From the NCBI RefSeq assembly GCF_016587415.1, contig NZ_BNJI01000001.1, positions 6,115,501 through 6,179,500 of the forward strand: DNA of 64,000 bases, given 5' to 3'. Positions 18,759-28,119 of the stretch are shown piece by piece (position 1 is the first letter of the stretch; each line of letters starts with the position of its first letter). The DNA comes from Ktedonobacter sp. SOSP1-85 (GTDB taxonomy: Bacteria > Chloroflexota > Ktedonobacteria > Ktedonobacterales > Ktedonobacteraceae). Under the pieces are notes generated by a model, which was given only the letters and a program-made list of their open reading frames with translations, was not told where the DNA came from and did not search any database. The position numbers and the translations under genes are program-made.

Positions 18759-19225
18759 GAGAAGTAGGGTTGTGTGCGTTGCTCAAGAAAGTGATGGATG
18801 CGCAGGCGAATAGAGGGATGCATGCTCAGATACTCTATCTCGCAGGGGAAGAAGAACGCGACCTCGAATGACTCCGCGCTGACGCGTAACTTGCCACCAA
18901 GGAGAATACAGGCAAAGCAGACCGAGAACTGTTGTCTGACCTCCCCATCACTAAAGGCAATGATGTGGCGCGGATCTGAGTAGATACCCACAATCCGCTC
19001 TGGTTGGACATGTAAGCCCGTCTCTTCCCGCACCTCGCGTACTACTGTCTTGCCAATAGACTCGCCTGGCTCCATTGCGCCGCCGGGCAGTGCCCAGAGA
19101 TTATTATCGCTGCGCCGATGGAGTAAAATGCGGCCCTGCTGATCACAGATAATCGCTGATGCCGCGGGCACCAGGCTATTGGGTCTGGGGGCTTGAGGAT
19201 CATTATAATAATCGATGCGTGCCAT
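18755..19225 (-). CDS. NUDIX hydrolase
   Basis: 156 aa. The NUDIX box is complete: GGAMEPGESIGKTVVREV continuing as REETGL (GX5EX7REUXEEXGU). N-terminal SAIICDQQGRILLHRRSDNNLWALPGG is typical of ADP-ribose- or nucleotide-type members. It hydrolyses a nucleoside diphosphate linked to another moiety, using Mg2+; substrate unknown. ATG 19225 start. Convergent, 4-bp overlap with the membrane-protein gene. Confidence 0.92.
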   Translation of the reverse strand: MARIDYYNDPQAPRPNSLVPAASAIICDQQGRILLHRRSDNNLWALPGGAMEPGESIGKTVVREVREETGLHVQPERIVGIYSDPRHIIAFSDGEVRQQFSVCFACILLGGKLRVSAESFEVAFFFPCEIEYLSMHPSIRLRIHHFLEQRTQPYFS

Positions 19226-19926
19226 TGTTCCATGCCTACTTCATATAATCGCCTGCAGTTGCTATTGTAGCATAGGAACGATGGTATATGCTGCTCTGTT
19301 CTCCCGTATAGGAAGAAAATAGTGGTCTATGCTTGTGTACTCTACCTCTGCCGCTTATTGGCACCTGCTTGAGAGTGACCTGCCAGGCAACATTTCTACT
19401 TGAGATTTTGCCGATATTGCATACGTTGTATTTTTAATGTTAAAATAAACCCATGCACTTTCCCAATTGCAAATGTTCTTTCGCACTCCTGGCGTTGTGA
19501 GTAAGAAGAAGCCTCACTTTTTGCAAGTGATCATGTTGTATATATATTTATATATGCGCACAAATTCCCTCTTACCCTTTGCCAGGCGATCTCTCTTAGT
19601 ATCTTCTCCTCCTGTCTCTGCACCCTTCAATAGCTTCGCCTACCACCTGTTATTTTTTACGCATGAGGTGAGCATGTTTGTCTATCGAACATAACTGATA
19701 CTGGAGAACGCGGGCGCCGCTGCCTGTGGACATCGCGTGCAAGTTGCGTGGAGGCTCGTTGGAGCGCCTACCTGGAGGGAAAGGGCTTGTTAAAGGTTAA
19801 CGCATGTGACATGCAGAGCGCTAGGTGTTGGCCTATAGTGTAAGGCTCAACTTGCCGGTTCGTGTACCTGCACATCATCTCTTATGAATACGGCTACCTG
19901 GGCCTGATAAGATGAGGAGTACAAGG
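19226..19926. other. 700-bp AT-rich intergenic region
   Basis: No convincing gene. It contains an alternating TATATATATTTATATATG tract near 19540 and no recognisable operator. It must hold the promoters of the NUDIX gene and of the second sugar ABC operon, but no hexamer pair is clear enough to call. Confidence 0.5.
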
Positions 19927-21233
19927 ATGAGTAGCTCGATTACGCGTCGTCAATTGCTTGTTGAGGGCAGCAAAGTTGCTGTAAGTGCCAGTGTGCTGAG
20001 CGCACTGCTCGCCGCGTGTGGGGGGATTCGGGGTCGGGGAATCAAACAAGTGATGTTTCCTTACGCTATTGGGTGCTTGGCTATTCGCCCAATGGTGGTA
20101 ACCAGACGGGTAAACTGACCGATGCCGCGGTCGCCGCCTATAAAAAGGCTCACAAGAACCTGAAGGGGGTGACGATTACAGGTTATACAGGCGATCAGAG
20201 TGGCTTCACTAAGCTGACACAAGCGGTGCAGGGAGGCAGTACCGTAGATGTATTTCGCCTGCCATCCGATGTCTTGCCAACCCTGGTGCGTGCGGGGTCG
20301 GTCGCGCCAATCGATGACTTTCTCACAGCGGACGATAAGAGCGATATCGCCTCTAATCTTCTTGACGCGGTCTCGACCGATGGTAAACGTTACTCCTGGC
20401 CGCTCTGGGTGCCGCCTGTGGGCATGTATCTCAACCTGGATATTTTTAAAGAGCGAGGCGTCGATGTTCCCAATGATGATTGGACCTATGAGGAGTTTGT
20501 GGATATCGCCAAACGCCTCACCTTCAAACGCTCCAATGGCCAGCAGGTATATGGCTATAGCGGCGTCATTGATCCCGGCGTCGTCAATACCTGGCCCTTT
20601 ATTATGGGTGATGGGGCCTATCCGCTGAGCAAAGATAACAAACAGTATACCTTTAATACCCCTGAAGGCGTGAGTGGTCTGCAAAAGCTGATGGACCTGG
20701 CGCTGAAGTATAAGGTCACGCCTCCTGACTTTGGTACGCAAACCACCACTGACATGGTTACCGGCTTTAGCCAGAAGAAGAACTACGCGATGTATAGTGA
20801 GCCCAGTGGTTCCTCCGCGACCTATAAAGCCCTGGGGATGAACTTTACAGTCAAGTCGATGCCCATTGGCATGAGCGGCAAACCACTCACGACCGGAGGC
20901 ATTGGCCTGATCTCGGTGACGAACCTGCAGGATGAGAATAAGCTTAAGGCCGCCATGGACCTGGCGCGCTACCTGACAAGCTCGCAGGTGGGTCATGATA
21001 TTACTGGCTACTACCTGGCGCCCGGAGCGCGTAAATCGGTCGAAGTGAGCAATCCTATCGCTCTGTTTAAGCCGTTTGTGCCTTATACCTATATTACCCC
21101 GATTATCGCGCAGTGGCCGCAGATTCGCACAATCCTGCACGATCAGATCCAGAAGGCGGTCCTGGGCAAAGTCACAGCCAAAGACGCGCTCAACAATCCC
21201 GCCAGCGAGGTCAATTCACTGCTCAACGGCTAA
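19927..21233 (+). CDS. Sugar ABC transporter substrate-binding lipoprotein, frameshifted at a G6 run
   Basis: The gene starts at ATG 19927 (GAGGAG at 19914) with MSSSITRRQLLVEGSKVAVS and lipobox LLAAC. The frame is lost at a run of six G (20020-20025). The mature protein (GDSGSGNQTSDVSLRYWVLG onward) continues in another frame to 21233; seven G would restore it. The mature part (about 400 aa) has the family-1 SBP fold, including VDVFRLPSDVLPTLV and PLTTGGIGLISV. Followed by two permease genes. Either a sequencing error, a slippage allele or a pseudogene; the rest of the frame is intact, which favours a recent or technical cause. Confidence 0.82.
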
Positions 21234-21238
21234 CCAAT

Positions 21239-21337
21239 TGTAGGGTCCAAGCTAGCTTGGACTCCGAGCAAAGCGATCCCTCAGCGTCAGGGTATCGGCC
21301 TGTGGGCCTCGGAGTCCATGCCAGCATGGACCCTACA
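21239..21337 (+). repeat. Gene-end inverted-repeat element, copy R4
   Basis: 99 bp, 5 bp after the binding-protein stop and 20 bp before the permease start. The left hairpin has the GTCCAAGC/GCTTGGAC form, the right one GTCCATGC/GCATGGAC, so each end hairpin is intact although the two ends no longer fully match. Confidence 0.95.
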
Positions 21338-21357
21338 AGAACACTAGGAAGAGACCT

Positions 21358-22305
21358 ATGTCACATATCGCACTTGAAAAGCAGACTGGTCAGCGGCAAC
21401 GTGGCGTCGTTGCCAGCCTGAGGCGCTTCTTCAAAGCATATGGGTGGGGATATGCCTTTATCCTCCCCAGTATGCTCGTTTTTGCTATCTTTACGCTCGC
21501 GCCCGTGCTTTGGGCACTGCTTATCTCCTTTCAAAGCTATGATTATACCTTCATCTGGAATGGCAAGTGGGCGGGCTTGAGCAATTATGTGCATGCCTTT
21601 ACGACGGAGGGTGGCGTCTTTGGCCAGGCGATCAAGAATACACTCTACTATACTGTGATCACGGTCACCGCCAATATTCTGATTGCGCTGATCCTCTCCA
21701 GCCTGATTCAGGGGCGCAGCAAGCCCTGGCGCACCTTCTTTCTCTCGGCGTTCTATCTGCCCGCCGTTACCAGCGTAGTCATTATCGCCATCACCTGGCG
21801 CTGGATCTATAACAGTGAGTACGGCTTCCTCAACTATATCCTGGGCGCGTTCCACCTTGCCGCTGTGCGCTGGCTGTCAGATCCCAATATTGTGCTCAAT
21901 AGCATTACACTCTCAACCGTCTTGACCGTACCAGCAACGGGCGTGGTGCTCTTTAATGCGGCGATGGGGAGTATTCCCACGGAGTATTATGAGGCCGCCA
22001 TGCTGGATGGCGCGGGTCCCCTGCGCCGCTGGTGGCATATTACCCTGCCGCTGATCAGGCCTACTACCCTGTACCTGGTGGTGCTCTATACCATTGCCAG
22101 CTTTGAGGTCTTTGAGAAGGTCTTTGTGATGGTTCCCGCTGGCGTCGGCGATAGTGCGCAGGTCATCGTGACGCAGATTTACCAGAACGGCTTTCAGCAG
22201 TTTCGCTATGGCCTAGCCTCGGCGCAGGCCTTTGTTCTCTTCTTGATGATCGCGGCGGTCGCGCTGGTCCAATTCCGCTTTCTCAGATCTGATGTGGAGT
22301 ATTGA
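21358..22305 (+). CDS. Sugar ABC transporter permease, MalF type
   Basis: 315 aa from ATG 21358 (RBS AGGAAGAG). Basic N-terminus, then TM1 GYAFILPSMLVFAIFTLAPV and five further helices. The EAA loop is EYYEAAMLDGAGPLRRWWHI. It pairs with the MalG-type permease that starts 2 bp after its stop. No ATPase gene is in the operon. Separated from its binding-protein gene by repeat R4, which may lower permease expression relative to the binding protein. Confidence 0.92.
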   Translation: MSHIALEKQTGQRQRGVVASLRRFFKAYGWGYAFILPSMLVFAIFTLAPVLWALLISFQSYDYTFIWNGKWAGLSNYVHAFTTEGGVFGQAIKNTLYYTVITVTANILIALILSSLIQGRSKPWRTFFLSAFYLPAVTSVVIIAITWRWIYNSEYGFLNYILGAFHLAAVRWLSDPNIVLNSITLSTVLTVPATGVVLFNAAMGSIPTEYYEAAMLDGAGPLRRWWHITLPLIRPTTLYLVVLYTIASFEVFEKVFVMVPAGVGDSAQVIVTQIYQNGFQQFRYGLASAQAFVLFLMIAAVALVQFRFLRSDVEY

Positions 22306-22307
22306 TA

Positions 22308-23177
22308 ATGGCAAGCAAATCGGTTTCTTCGCGTCCACAGGCTGCGCGTATTCGTCTCTGGCACCCATCGAAGGGGCTTGCCTGGCTGGTTCTGGCAATC
22401 ACGACCTGTATCTCGCTGTGGCCCATGTACTGGCTCTTCGTGACCGCCCTAACGCCTACCACCTTTGTCTTGAAAACGCCGCCTGATGTTGTGCCATTGC
22501 ATGCGGACTTCTCGAATTTTCAGCGTCTATTGAACCAGGCGAGCGATTACTGGATCTGGGCGCGCAATAGTATCGCCGTTGCGCTATGTGTTACACTCTT
22601 CCACATTTTCTTTGATACACTAGCGGGCTATGCCTTTGCCAAGAAGCGTTTTCCGGGGCGCAATGTGCTCTTCTGGATTGTTATTGCGACGATGATGGTG
22701 CCAACGTATGTGACGCTGGTACCAATGTATCTCGTGACACGTAATCTGCAACTGCTCAACACGCTCTGGGCGGTGATTCTTCCTGGCTTTGCCAGCGTCT
22801 TCGGCATCTTTCTGATGCGCCAGTATATTCAGACTCTGCCCTCAGAGTTAATGGATGCGGCACGCATTGATGGCTGTGGTGAGCCGGGAGTCTTCTGGCA
22901 TGTCATCCTGCCGCTCTCCAGGCCCGCCATTGGCGCGCTAGCCATCTTTACCTTTGTGCGCCACTGGAATGACTTCCTCTGGCCGCTGATCGTGCTCAAT
23001 GATAGTTCTGCCTATACCTTACCGGTTGGCGTGGCTGGCCTACAAGGCGAGTTCTCCACCGACTTTGGCATCATCTTCGCGGGCGCGGCCCTGGCGGCCC
23101 TCCCCATGATTATCTTCTTCCTGATCTTCCAGCGCTACTTCCTGGAGGGCGTCCGTATGGGGGCACTCAAGGGATAA
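22308..23177 (+). CDS. Sugar ABC transporter permease, MalG type
   Basis: About 289 aa from ATG 22308 (GTGGAG upstream); a TTG at 22302 is the alternative. Six predicted helices. The EAA loop is ELMDAARIDGCGEPGVFWHV. Ends with the typical GVRMGALKG. Last gene of the second sugar ABC operon, followed 2 bp later by repeat R5. Confidence 0.92.
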   Translation: MASKSVSSRPQAARIRLWHPSKGLAWLVLAITTCISLWPMYWLFVTALTPTTFVLKTPPDVVPLHADFSNFQRLLNQASDYWIWARNSIAVALCVTLFHIFFDTLAGYAFAKKRFPGRNVLFWIVIATMMVPTYVTLVPMYLVTRNLQLLNTLWAVILPGFASVFGIFLMRQYIQTLPSELMDAARIDGCGEPGVFWHVILPLSRPAIGALAIFTFVRHWNDFLWPLIVLNDSSAYTLPVGVAGLQGEFSTDFGIIFAGAALAALPMIIFFLIFQRYFLEGVRMGALKG

Positions 23178-23179
23178 AC

Positions 23180-23265
23180 TGTAGGGTCCATGCTGGCATG
23201 GACTTATTCGCGCAGAGTAAGCACATCCTCTGGCGAGAAGAGTCCATGCCAGCATGGACCTTACA
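23180..23265 (+). repeat. Gene-end inverted-repeat element, copy R5 (short core)
   Basis: 86 bp; both hairpin ends are present, but the core is shorter and unrelated, and the right end reads GGACCTTACA. It lies between convergent genes. Confidence 0.93.
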
Positions 23266-23271
23266 GGACTT

Positions 23272-24894
23272 TTAACGCTGTGTCACGGGTTGCCAACGAA
23301 CGGGCGTGCCTTCGTTGTGCAGGCGATCAACGGGGGTAATGTAGTAGGTGTAGTTTCCTCCTGCCTGGATGCTGGTATCCATGAAGGCGTGCTGATAATT
23401 GTTCTGGAGCTTGGGGAGAATCGTCAGGATGTTGGTGCCAGTGTTGAAGTCGGTTGCCTGGGTCGCGCCATTGCTGCTGAAGCGATAGATCACATATGCT
23501 ATTGTGCCGTTATAAGGCGCGTCGTTCCAGTGCAGGGTGATCCCCTGCGTGCTCTGTTCCAGCGGTTGCAATGTGAGAGATCGCGGATTTGTGCGCGGGA
23601 GCCAGGACATGGTGGGGACCAGCGCTGGAGTGTGATAGATGGTGCTACTCAGACGATCTTTGAATCCCAACGGATTGGCGTGCAGGCTGGACAGGCTAAA
23701 GAAGATGCTGCCCTGGACCTGGGGATATTGCAGGTTGAGCGCGAGCTGATTGGGCATCTCATCGGGAGATTGCCAACCTGTAGTCTCACTGGTGCCGATC
23801 TTGTAAACTCCCTGCCCGATATAGAGTTGGACGCGGCTCCTGCTGACTTCGTTGGCCCACCAGGCGACGAGCTTGTCATAGGCGGCAGGCGTGAAGCCAA
23901 TGCTCCAGTAGATCTGTGGGGCGATATAGTCGAGCCAGTTGTTTCTGATCCAGGTGCGAGCATCGGCATACAGATCATCATAGCTGGTCTGCGTGGCGGC
24001 GGTATCCGAGCCGGTGGGATCGGCGACTTTGTTGCGCCAGACGCCAAAAGGACTGATGCCAAATTTGACAAAGGACTTAATCTGCTTGATGCGCGTGGAG
24101 AGTTCGTAGACGAGGAGATTGATGTTGGTTCGCCGCCAGTCATCCTTTTTAGCAAAGCTTCCGCTGCCATAGCGCTGATAGGCGGCGTCATCGGGGAAGT
24201 CCTGATTGCCAACCTTGTAAGGGTAGAAGTAGTCATCCAGGTGGACGGCATCGATGTCGTAGTTGCGCACGACTTCGAGAATACTATCCTCAACGTATTG
24301 GCGTGCCGCAGGTACCCCGGGATTATAATAGAGTTTTCCTCCATAGCTCACGACCCAGTCGGGATTCAGGCGTGCCGGGTGATTAGCGACGAGCTGGTTA
24401 ATATCACCTTGCATGCTGACCCGGTAGGGATTAAACCAGGCGTGAAACTCCATCCCCCGCTTATGCGTTTCGTCGACCATAAAGGCCAGGGGATCATAGC
24501 CAGGATCCTGTCCCTGGGTTCCTGTCAGGTAGGCCGACCACGGGGCATAGCGTGATGGATAGAAGGCGTCAGCCGTGGGTCGCACCTGGACGACGATGGC
24601 ATTCATGTTCATCTGCTGCATTTCATCCAGGTGGGCCGTATACTCCTGTTTCTGTGTGTCGACGGGCAATCCAGGCTTCGAAGGCCAATCAATGTTTTGG
24701 ACAGTGGCGAGCCAGGCGGCACGCAACTGGCGCTTGGGCGCGAGCGGAGCCGTGTTCACCCGAGGTATACCGGGGCTGCTCGTGGCGCCATAGATGCTAG
24801 CTGTGCCCGGCACCAGGCTCAGGGCGAGCAGGGCGCAGAGCAACGCGGAGAGTGACATGAGTTTGCCCATGAGGCGTGCTGGCAGTGGTCTCAT
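23272..24894 (-). CDS. Secreted GHL10/DUF187 glycosidase (DigH-like), copy 1
   Basis: 540 aa from ATG 24894 (GGAG upstream). Signal peptide LMSLSALLCALLALSLVPGTAS. The GHL10 TIM barrel begins RQLRAAWLATVQNIDWPS, includes GMEFHAWFNPYRVS and the DAVHLDDYFYPY acidic motif, and ends in WSIGFTPAAYDKLVAWWANE. A C-terminal fibronectin-like domain follows. E. coli DigH of this family cleaves peptidoglycan glycan strands lacking stem peptides; that role is inferred here. It is a paralogue of the gene at 26265, from which it is separated by bioY on the other strand. Confidence 0.87.
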   Translation of the reverse strand: MRPLPARLMGKLMSLSALLCALLALSLVPGTASIYGATSSPGIPRVNTAPLAPKRQLRAAWLATVQNIDWPSKPGLPVDTQKQEYTAHLDEMQQMNMNAIVVQVRPTADAFYPSRYAPWSAYLTGTQGQDPGYDPLAFMVDETHKRGMEFHAWFNPYRVSMQGDINQLVANHPARLNPDWVVSYGGKLYYNPGVPAARQYVEDSILEVVRNYDIDAVHLDDYFYPYKVGNQDFPDDAAYQRYGSGSFAKKDDWRRTNINLLVYELSTRIKQIKSFVKFGISPFGVWRNKVADPTGSDTAATQTSYDDLYADARTWIRNNWLDYIAPQIYWSIGFTPAAYDKLVAWWANEVSRSRVQLYIGQGVYKIGTSETTGWQSPDEMPNQLALNLQYPQVQGSIFFSLSSLHANPLGFKDRLSSTIYHTPALVPTMSWLPRTNPRSLTLQPLEQSTQGITLHWNDAPYNGTIAYVIYRFSSNGATQATDFNTGTNILTILPKLQNNYQHAFMDTSIQAGGNYTYYITPVDRLHNEGTPVRWQPVTQR

Positions 24895-25035
24895 CGTGTA
24901 ACATCTCCATCTCTTGAGTGCGGAAATTGAAAGAAGAAAACGAACATTCTTATATAAATTGTATTGTAGCACGCTATAAATAGTTTTGTATTCGCATAAG
25001 TCTTTAAGATTATATATGCATGTAAAGTGCATATT

Positions 25036-25103
25036 CAGGGTTATTGTTGAGTCTTCCGATGGCTGGCGAAGCCAGTCCTTCATCATACTCAACAATAACC
25101 CTG
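25036..25103. repeat. Inverted repeat with inner hairpin upstream of bioY
   Basis: Outer 16-nt arms (CAGGGTTATTGTTGAG, 25036-25051, and its complement 25088-25103) enclose an inner stem GGCTGGCGAAGCCAG. The inner segment shares TCTTCCGATGGC with the core of repeat R6. Confidence 0.75.
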
Positions 25104-25266
25104 AGCAACCTACCAATAATTTAGAAGAATGTGGTAGAATTCGCTACGTGAATGCTGGCCCCGAGGAAGAGGTCTCTTGTAGTGCGTATTTCGTAGAAGA
25201 TCTTTGGCCTGGGCAGCGTTGTGGAATTAAAAGAACGAACAGAACAACAGATTGAGGAGTATACTA

Positions 25267-25902
25267 ATGGCAATAGCACCAGGAACAACTATTCTTGATT
25301 ACGCAGTTCCCGCGCGACGGACGTCACGTGTCGCCAGCCTGGGGCGTGATGGATTGCTCATCGTGAGTGCTAGTATTTTGATGGCCCTGGCCGCACACGT
25401 AGGCTTCTACCTCCCCTTTACCCCGGTTCCTATAACGTTACAGACATTTATGGTCTTGCTGACAGGGGCGGCCCTGGGCAGCAAGCGTGGCGCGCTGGTA
25501 ATGCTGCTGTACATCGCTGAAGGCGCGGTTGGCCTGCCGGTCTTTGCGAGTGGGGGTTCTCCCGCCAGCTTGATTGGTTTGACCGCGGGTTATATCTGGG
25601 CCTTTCCTATTGCGGCCTTCGTGGTTGGCTGGCTCTGTGAGCGCGGCCTGGATCGCAGCTACCTGACCTCCATCTTCGCCATGTTGCCTGCTGTGGTTAT
25701 TAACCTGGGTCTGGGCGTGATCTGGCTGGCTATCTTCGGTCTGCCCATGGCGCACGGTGTGAATCATAGCCTGAGCGCGGCCCTGCTGGCGGGCGCGGTC
25801 CCCTTCCTCCCTGGCGAGATGTTCAAGATGGTCGTCGCCGCGGCCTTGCTGCCCACCGCCTGGGCCATTGTACGCAGTGTCCGCAAGGAGCAGGAGTCCT
25901 AG
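25267..25902 (+). CDS. bioY: BioY biotin transporter substrate-binding (S) component
   Basis: 211 aa from ATG 25267 (RBS TGAGGAG). Integral membrane protein with six hydrophobic segments. The BioY signatures VGFYLPFTPVPITLQTFMVL and LLYIAEGAVGLPVFASGG are present. It binds biotin and acts alone or with a shared ECF energizing module (EcfA/A'/T), which is not encoded here. No biotin synthesis gene and no clear BirA box were seen nearby. It sits, oppositely oriented, between two duplicated glycosidase genes. Confidence 0.93.
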   Translation: MAIAPGTTILDYAVPARRTSRVASLGRDGLLIVSASILMALAAHVGFYLPFTPVPITLQTFMVLLTGAALGSKRGALVMLLYIAEGAVGLPVFASGGSPASLIGLTAGYIWAFPIAAFVVGWLCERGLDRSYLTSIFAMLPAVVINLGLGVIWLAIFGLPMAHGVNHSLSAALLAGAVPFLPGEMFKMVVAAALLPTAWAIVRSVRKEQES

Positions 25903-25963
25903 CATCGCCTGAGCGTGATGAATTGATAGGATGCAATATTGACCTGGCAGTTGGTAAGGAACG

Positions 25964-26062
25964 TGTAGGGTCCATGCTGGCATGGACTCTAAGTGTAGCG
26001 ATCTTCCGATGGCCGAGCCTCGGCTTGTAGGCCGAAGAGTCCATGCCAGCATGGACCCTACA
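25964..26062 (+). repeat. Gene-end inverted-repeat element, copy R6
   Basis: 99 bp, 61 bp after the bioY stop, co-oriented with bioY. Both end hairpins have GTCCATGC/GCATGGAC. Confidence 0.95.
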
Positions 26063-26080
26063 ATCGCTGTGTTTCCTTCT

Positions 26081-26131
26081 ATCATGAGAAGACCCCCAGC
26101 AATCAGGAATTGCTGGGGGTCTTCTCATGAT
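26081..26131. terminator. Long hairpin between convergent genes (bioY and glycosidase copy 2)
   Basis: Arms of about 23 nt with core GACCCCCAGCAAT pair perfectly across a 4-nt loop (CAGG), without a T tract. Confidence 0.8.
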
Positions 26132-26137
26132 AGGTAT

Positions 26138-26286
26138 GTTCTCGATCAGGCGAGTGGATCAATAGCGTTCACGCTCAGGCGAGTGTGATCAATAGCGTTC
26201 TTGTTCACACAAGTGTGATCAATAGCGTTCTCGTTCAGACAAGTGTGATCGATGACGTTATTGGTCAGGCGAGTGTGATCGATCGC
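26138..26286. repeat. Five-copy 30-bp tandem repeat overlapping a gene end
   Basis: Units begin at 26138 (29 bp), 26167, 26197, 26227 and 26257, sharing TCAGGCGAGTGTGATCAATA-like sequence with point differences. The last unit encodes the C-terminal residues and stop of the minus-strand glycosidase gene. Confidence 0.9.
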
Positions 26287-27902
26287 TCGTGTGAGAGCTG
26301 GCTTTCGTTATGCAGCCGATCCACTGCGGTAACATAGTACGTGTAGGTGTGACCGCTCTGGGCGCTTGTATCGACAAACTGCTGCTGTGTGTTATCTTGC
26401 GGCTTGCGCAGTGTTGTGAGGATGTTGGCGCTGTTGTCAAAGTCTGCCTGGGTAGGCACAACCTTGCCGTCGAAGCGATAGATTACATAGTAGGCCGTTG
26501 TGTTATGCGGGAGATCAAGCCAGCGTAGACTTGCGCTGTCCTGTTTCGGTCCGCCAGGCAGGAGTATCACAGGGCCTGGAGCGGTACTATCCAGCCAGGG
26601 CATGGTGGGGACTAGCGCCTTCTGCTTATAGATATCGTTGACCAGGCGGTCTTTAAAGCCCAGTAAATTGGCATTGAGATCTTTTAAGCTAAAGAAGATG
26701 CTGCCCTGGACCTGGGGATATTGCAGGTTGAGTGCGAGCTGATTGGGCATCTCGTCCGGGTTGAGCCAGTTCGTCGGGTTGCTGGTGCCGATCTTATAGG
26801 TGGCCTGGCCAATGTAGAGCTGAACATGAGTTCCGGCGACCTCGTTGACCCACCAGCTTACGAGTTTGTCATAGGCCGCGGGCGCGAAGCCAATATTCCA
26901 GTAGATCTGAGGCGCGATATAGTCGAGCCAGTTGTTCTTGATCCAGGTACGCGTGTCGGCGTAGAGGGTATCGTAGTTGGTCTGACCGGCGGTGGTATCG
27001 GAGCCAGTTGGATCAACCGATGCATTGCGCCAGACGCCAAAGGGGCTGATGCCAAACTTGACATAGGGCTTGATCTGCTTGATCCCGCTTGAAAGCTCCT
27101 GGATCATCTGGTTGACGTTATCGCGGCGCCAGTCGTCCTTATTGGCGAAGCGAGCCGCGCCATATTGCTGGTAGGTAGCGTCGTCGGGGAAGTCCTGGTT
27201 GCCGACCTTGTAGGGATAGAAGTAGTCATCCAGGTGGATGCCATCGACGTCGTAGTTGCGCACAACCTCCAGGATGCTCTGCACTACAAACTCGCGAGCC
27301 TCGGGAATACCGGGATTGTAATAGAGCTTGCCGCCATAGCTGATGACCCAGTCGGGATGCAGGCGTGCGGGATGATCTGGCACAAGCTGGTTGATATCGC
27401 CTTGCATGCTGACCCGGTAGGGATTAAACCAGGCATGAAATTCGATATTGCGCTTATGCGTCTCATTGACCATAAATGCCAGGGGATCATAGCCAGGATC
27501 TTTCCCCTGCACCCCGGTTAAATATTGGGACCAGGGGCCATACTGTGATGGATAGAACGCATCGGCAGTGGGCTTGACCTGGACGACAACGGCATTCATA
27601 TTCATCTGTTGCAGTTCATCCAGGTGCGTTAGATATTCCTGCTGCTGTGTGGCGGCGGGCAGGCCTGGCTGTGATGGCCAATCGATATTTGTAACTGTAG
27701 CGATCCAGGCGGCACGTAGTTGGCGCTTGGGTGAGCCTGTATCTGTGGAAGAGAGGGCATGGTTGGCTGTCGTGGACGTTTTGGTTGTTTCGTGGGCTGA
27801 GGCGGTTCCTGGTACTACGCCTAAGGTCATGAGTGTGCAGATAAGCACACCGATAGATAGATGTTTTCCCAGGTGATGAAGTCGTTTAAGTGCTAATCTC
27901 AT
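26265..27902 (-). CDS. Secreted GHL10/DUF187 glycosidase (DigH-like), copy 2
   Basis: 545 aa from ATG 27902, with RBS AGAAGGAGA 8 nt upstream. The frame is open further upstream, but that extension crosses a terminator hairpin. Signal peptide SIGVLICTLMTLGVVPGTASA. Same barrel landmarks as copy 1: RQLRAAWIATVTNIDWPSQP, NIEFHAWFNPYRVS, DGIHLDDYFYPY and a C-terminal fibronectin-like domain. Long stretches are identical to copy 1, pointing to local duplication. The last residues (ERSITLA) and stop lie in a 30-bp tandem repeat. Predicted to act on peptidoglycan glycan strands outside the cell. Confidence 0.87.
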   Translation of the reverse strand: MRLALKRLHHLGKHLSIGVLICTLMTLGVVPGTASAHETTKTSTTANHALSSTDTGSPKRQLRAAWIATVTNIDWPSQPGLPAATQQQEYLTHLDELQQMNMNAVVVQVKPTADAFYPSQYGPWSQYLTGVQGKDPGYDPLAFMVNETHKRNIEFHAWFNPYRVSMQGDINQLVPDHPARLHPDWVISYGGKLYYNPGIPEAREFVVQSILEVVRNYDVDGIHLDDYFYPYKVGNQDFPDDATYQQYGAARFANKDDWRRDNVNQMIQELSSGIKQIKPYVKFGISPFGVWRNASVDPTGSDTTAGQTNYDTLYADTRTWIKNNWLDYIAPQIYWNIGFAPAAYDKLVSWWVNEVAGTHVQLYIGQATYKIGTSNPTNWLNPDEMPNQLALNLQYPQVQGSIFFSLKDLNANLLGFKDRLVNDIYKQKALVPTMPWLDSTAPGPVILLPGGPKQDSASLRWLDLPHNTTAYYVIYRFDGKVVPTQADFDNSANILTTLRKPQDNTQQQFVDTSAQSGHTYTYYVTAVDRLHNESQLSHERSITLA

Positions 27903-28046
27903 CGGCGAGCTTCTCCTTCTACATGCGAAATCTACAGAAGAAAGCGGACAGCATTGTACAGATTGAAATTGTATCATACAAAGCCTGCCTTGTTGAGTGA
28001 AATATGCTATTTGTGCTATGAGGCTCTGAAAAAGAGCATTATTCTC

Positions 28047-28113
28047 TGTGTTTGGGAATGTGATAGCCCCTGGCAACCTGAGGTTGCCAGGGGCTATCAC
28101 ATTCCCAAACACA
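28047..28113. terminator. Near-perfect 67-bp palindromic hairpin after NagZ-type copy 1
   Basis: 33-nt arms with a single central base, 6 bp after the minus-strand gene that ends at 28120 and upstream of the glycosidase copy 2 start. No T tract. It could terminate or insulate the two genes. Confidence 0.85.
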
Positions 28114-28119
28114 AGGAAT

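Noticed and set aside
26138..26286. CRISPR array
   Set aside because: Units are directly adjacent with no spacers and no cas genes are near; it is a simple tandem repeat.
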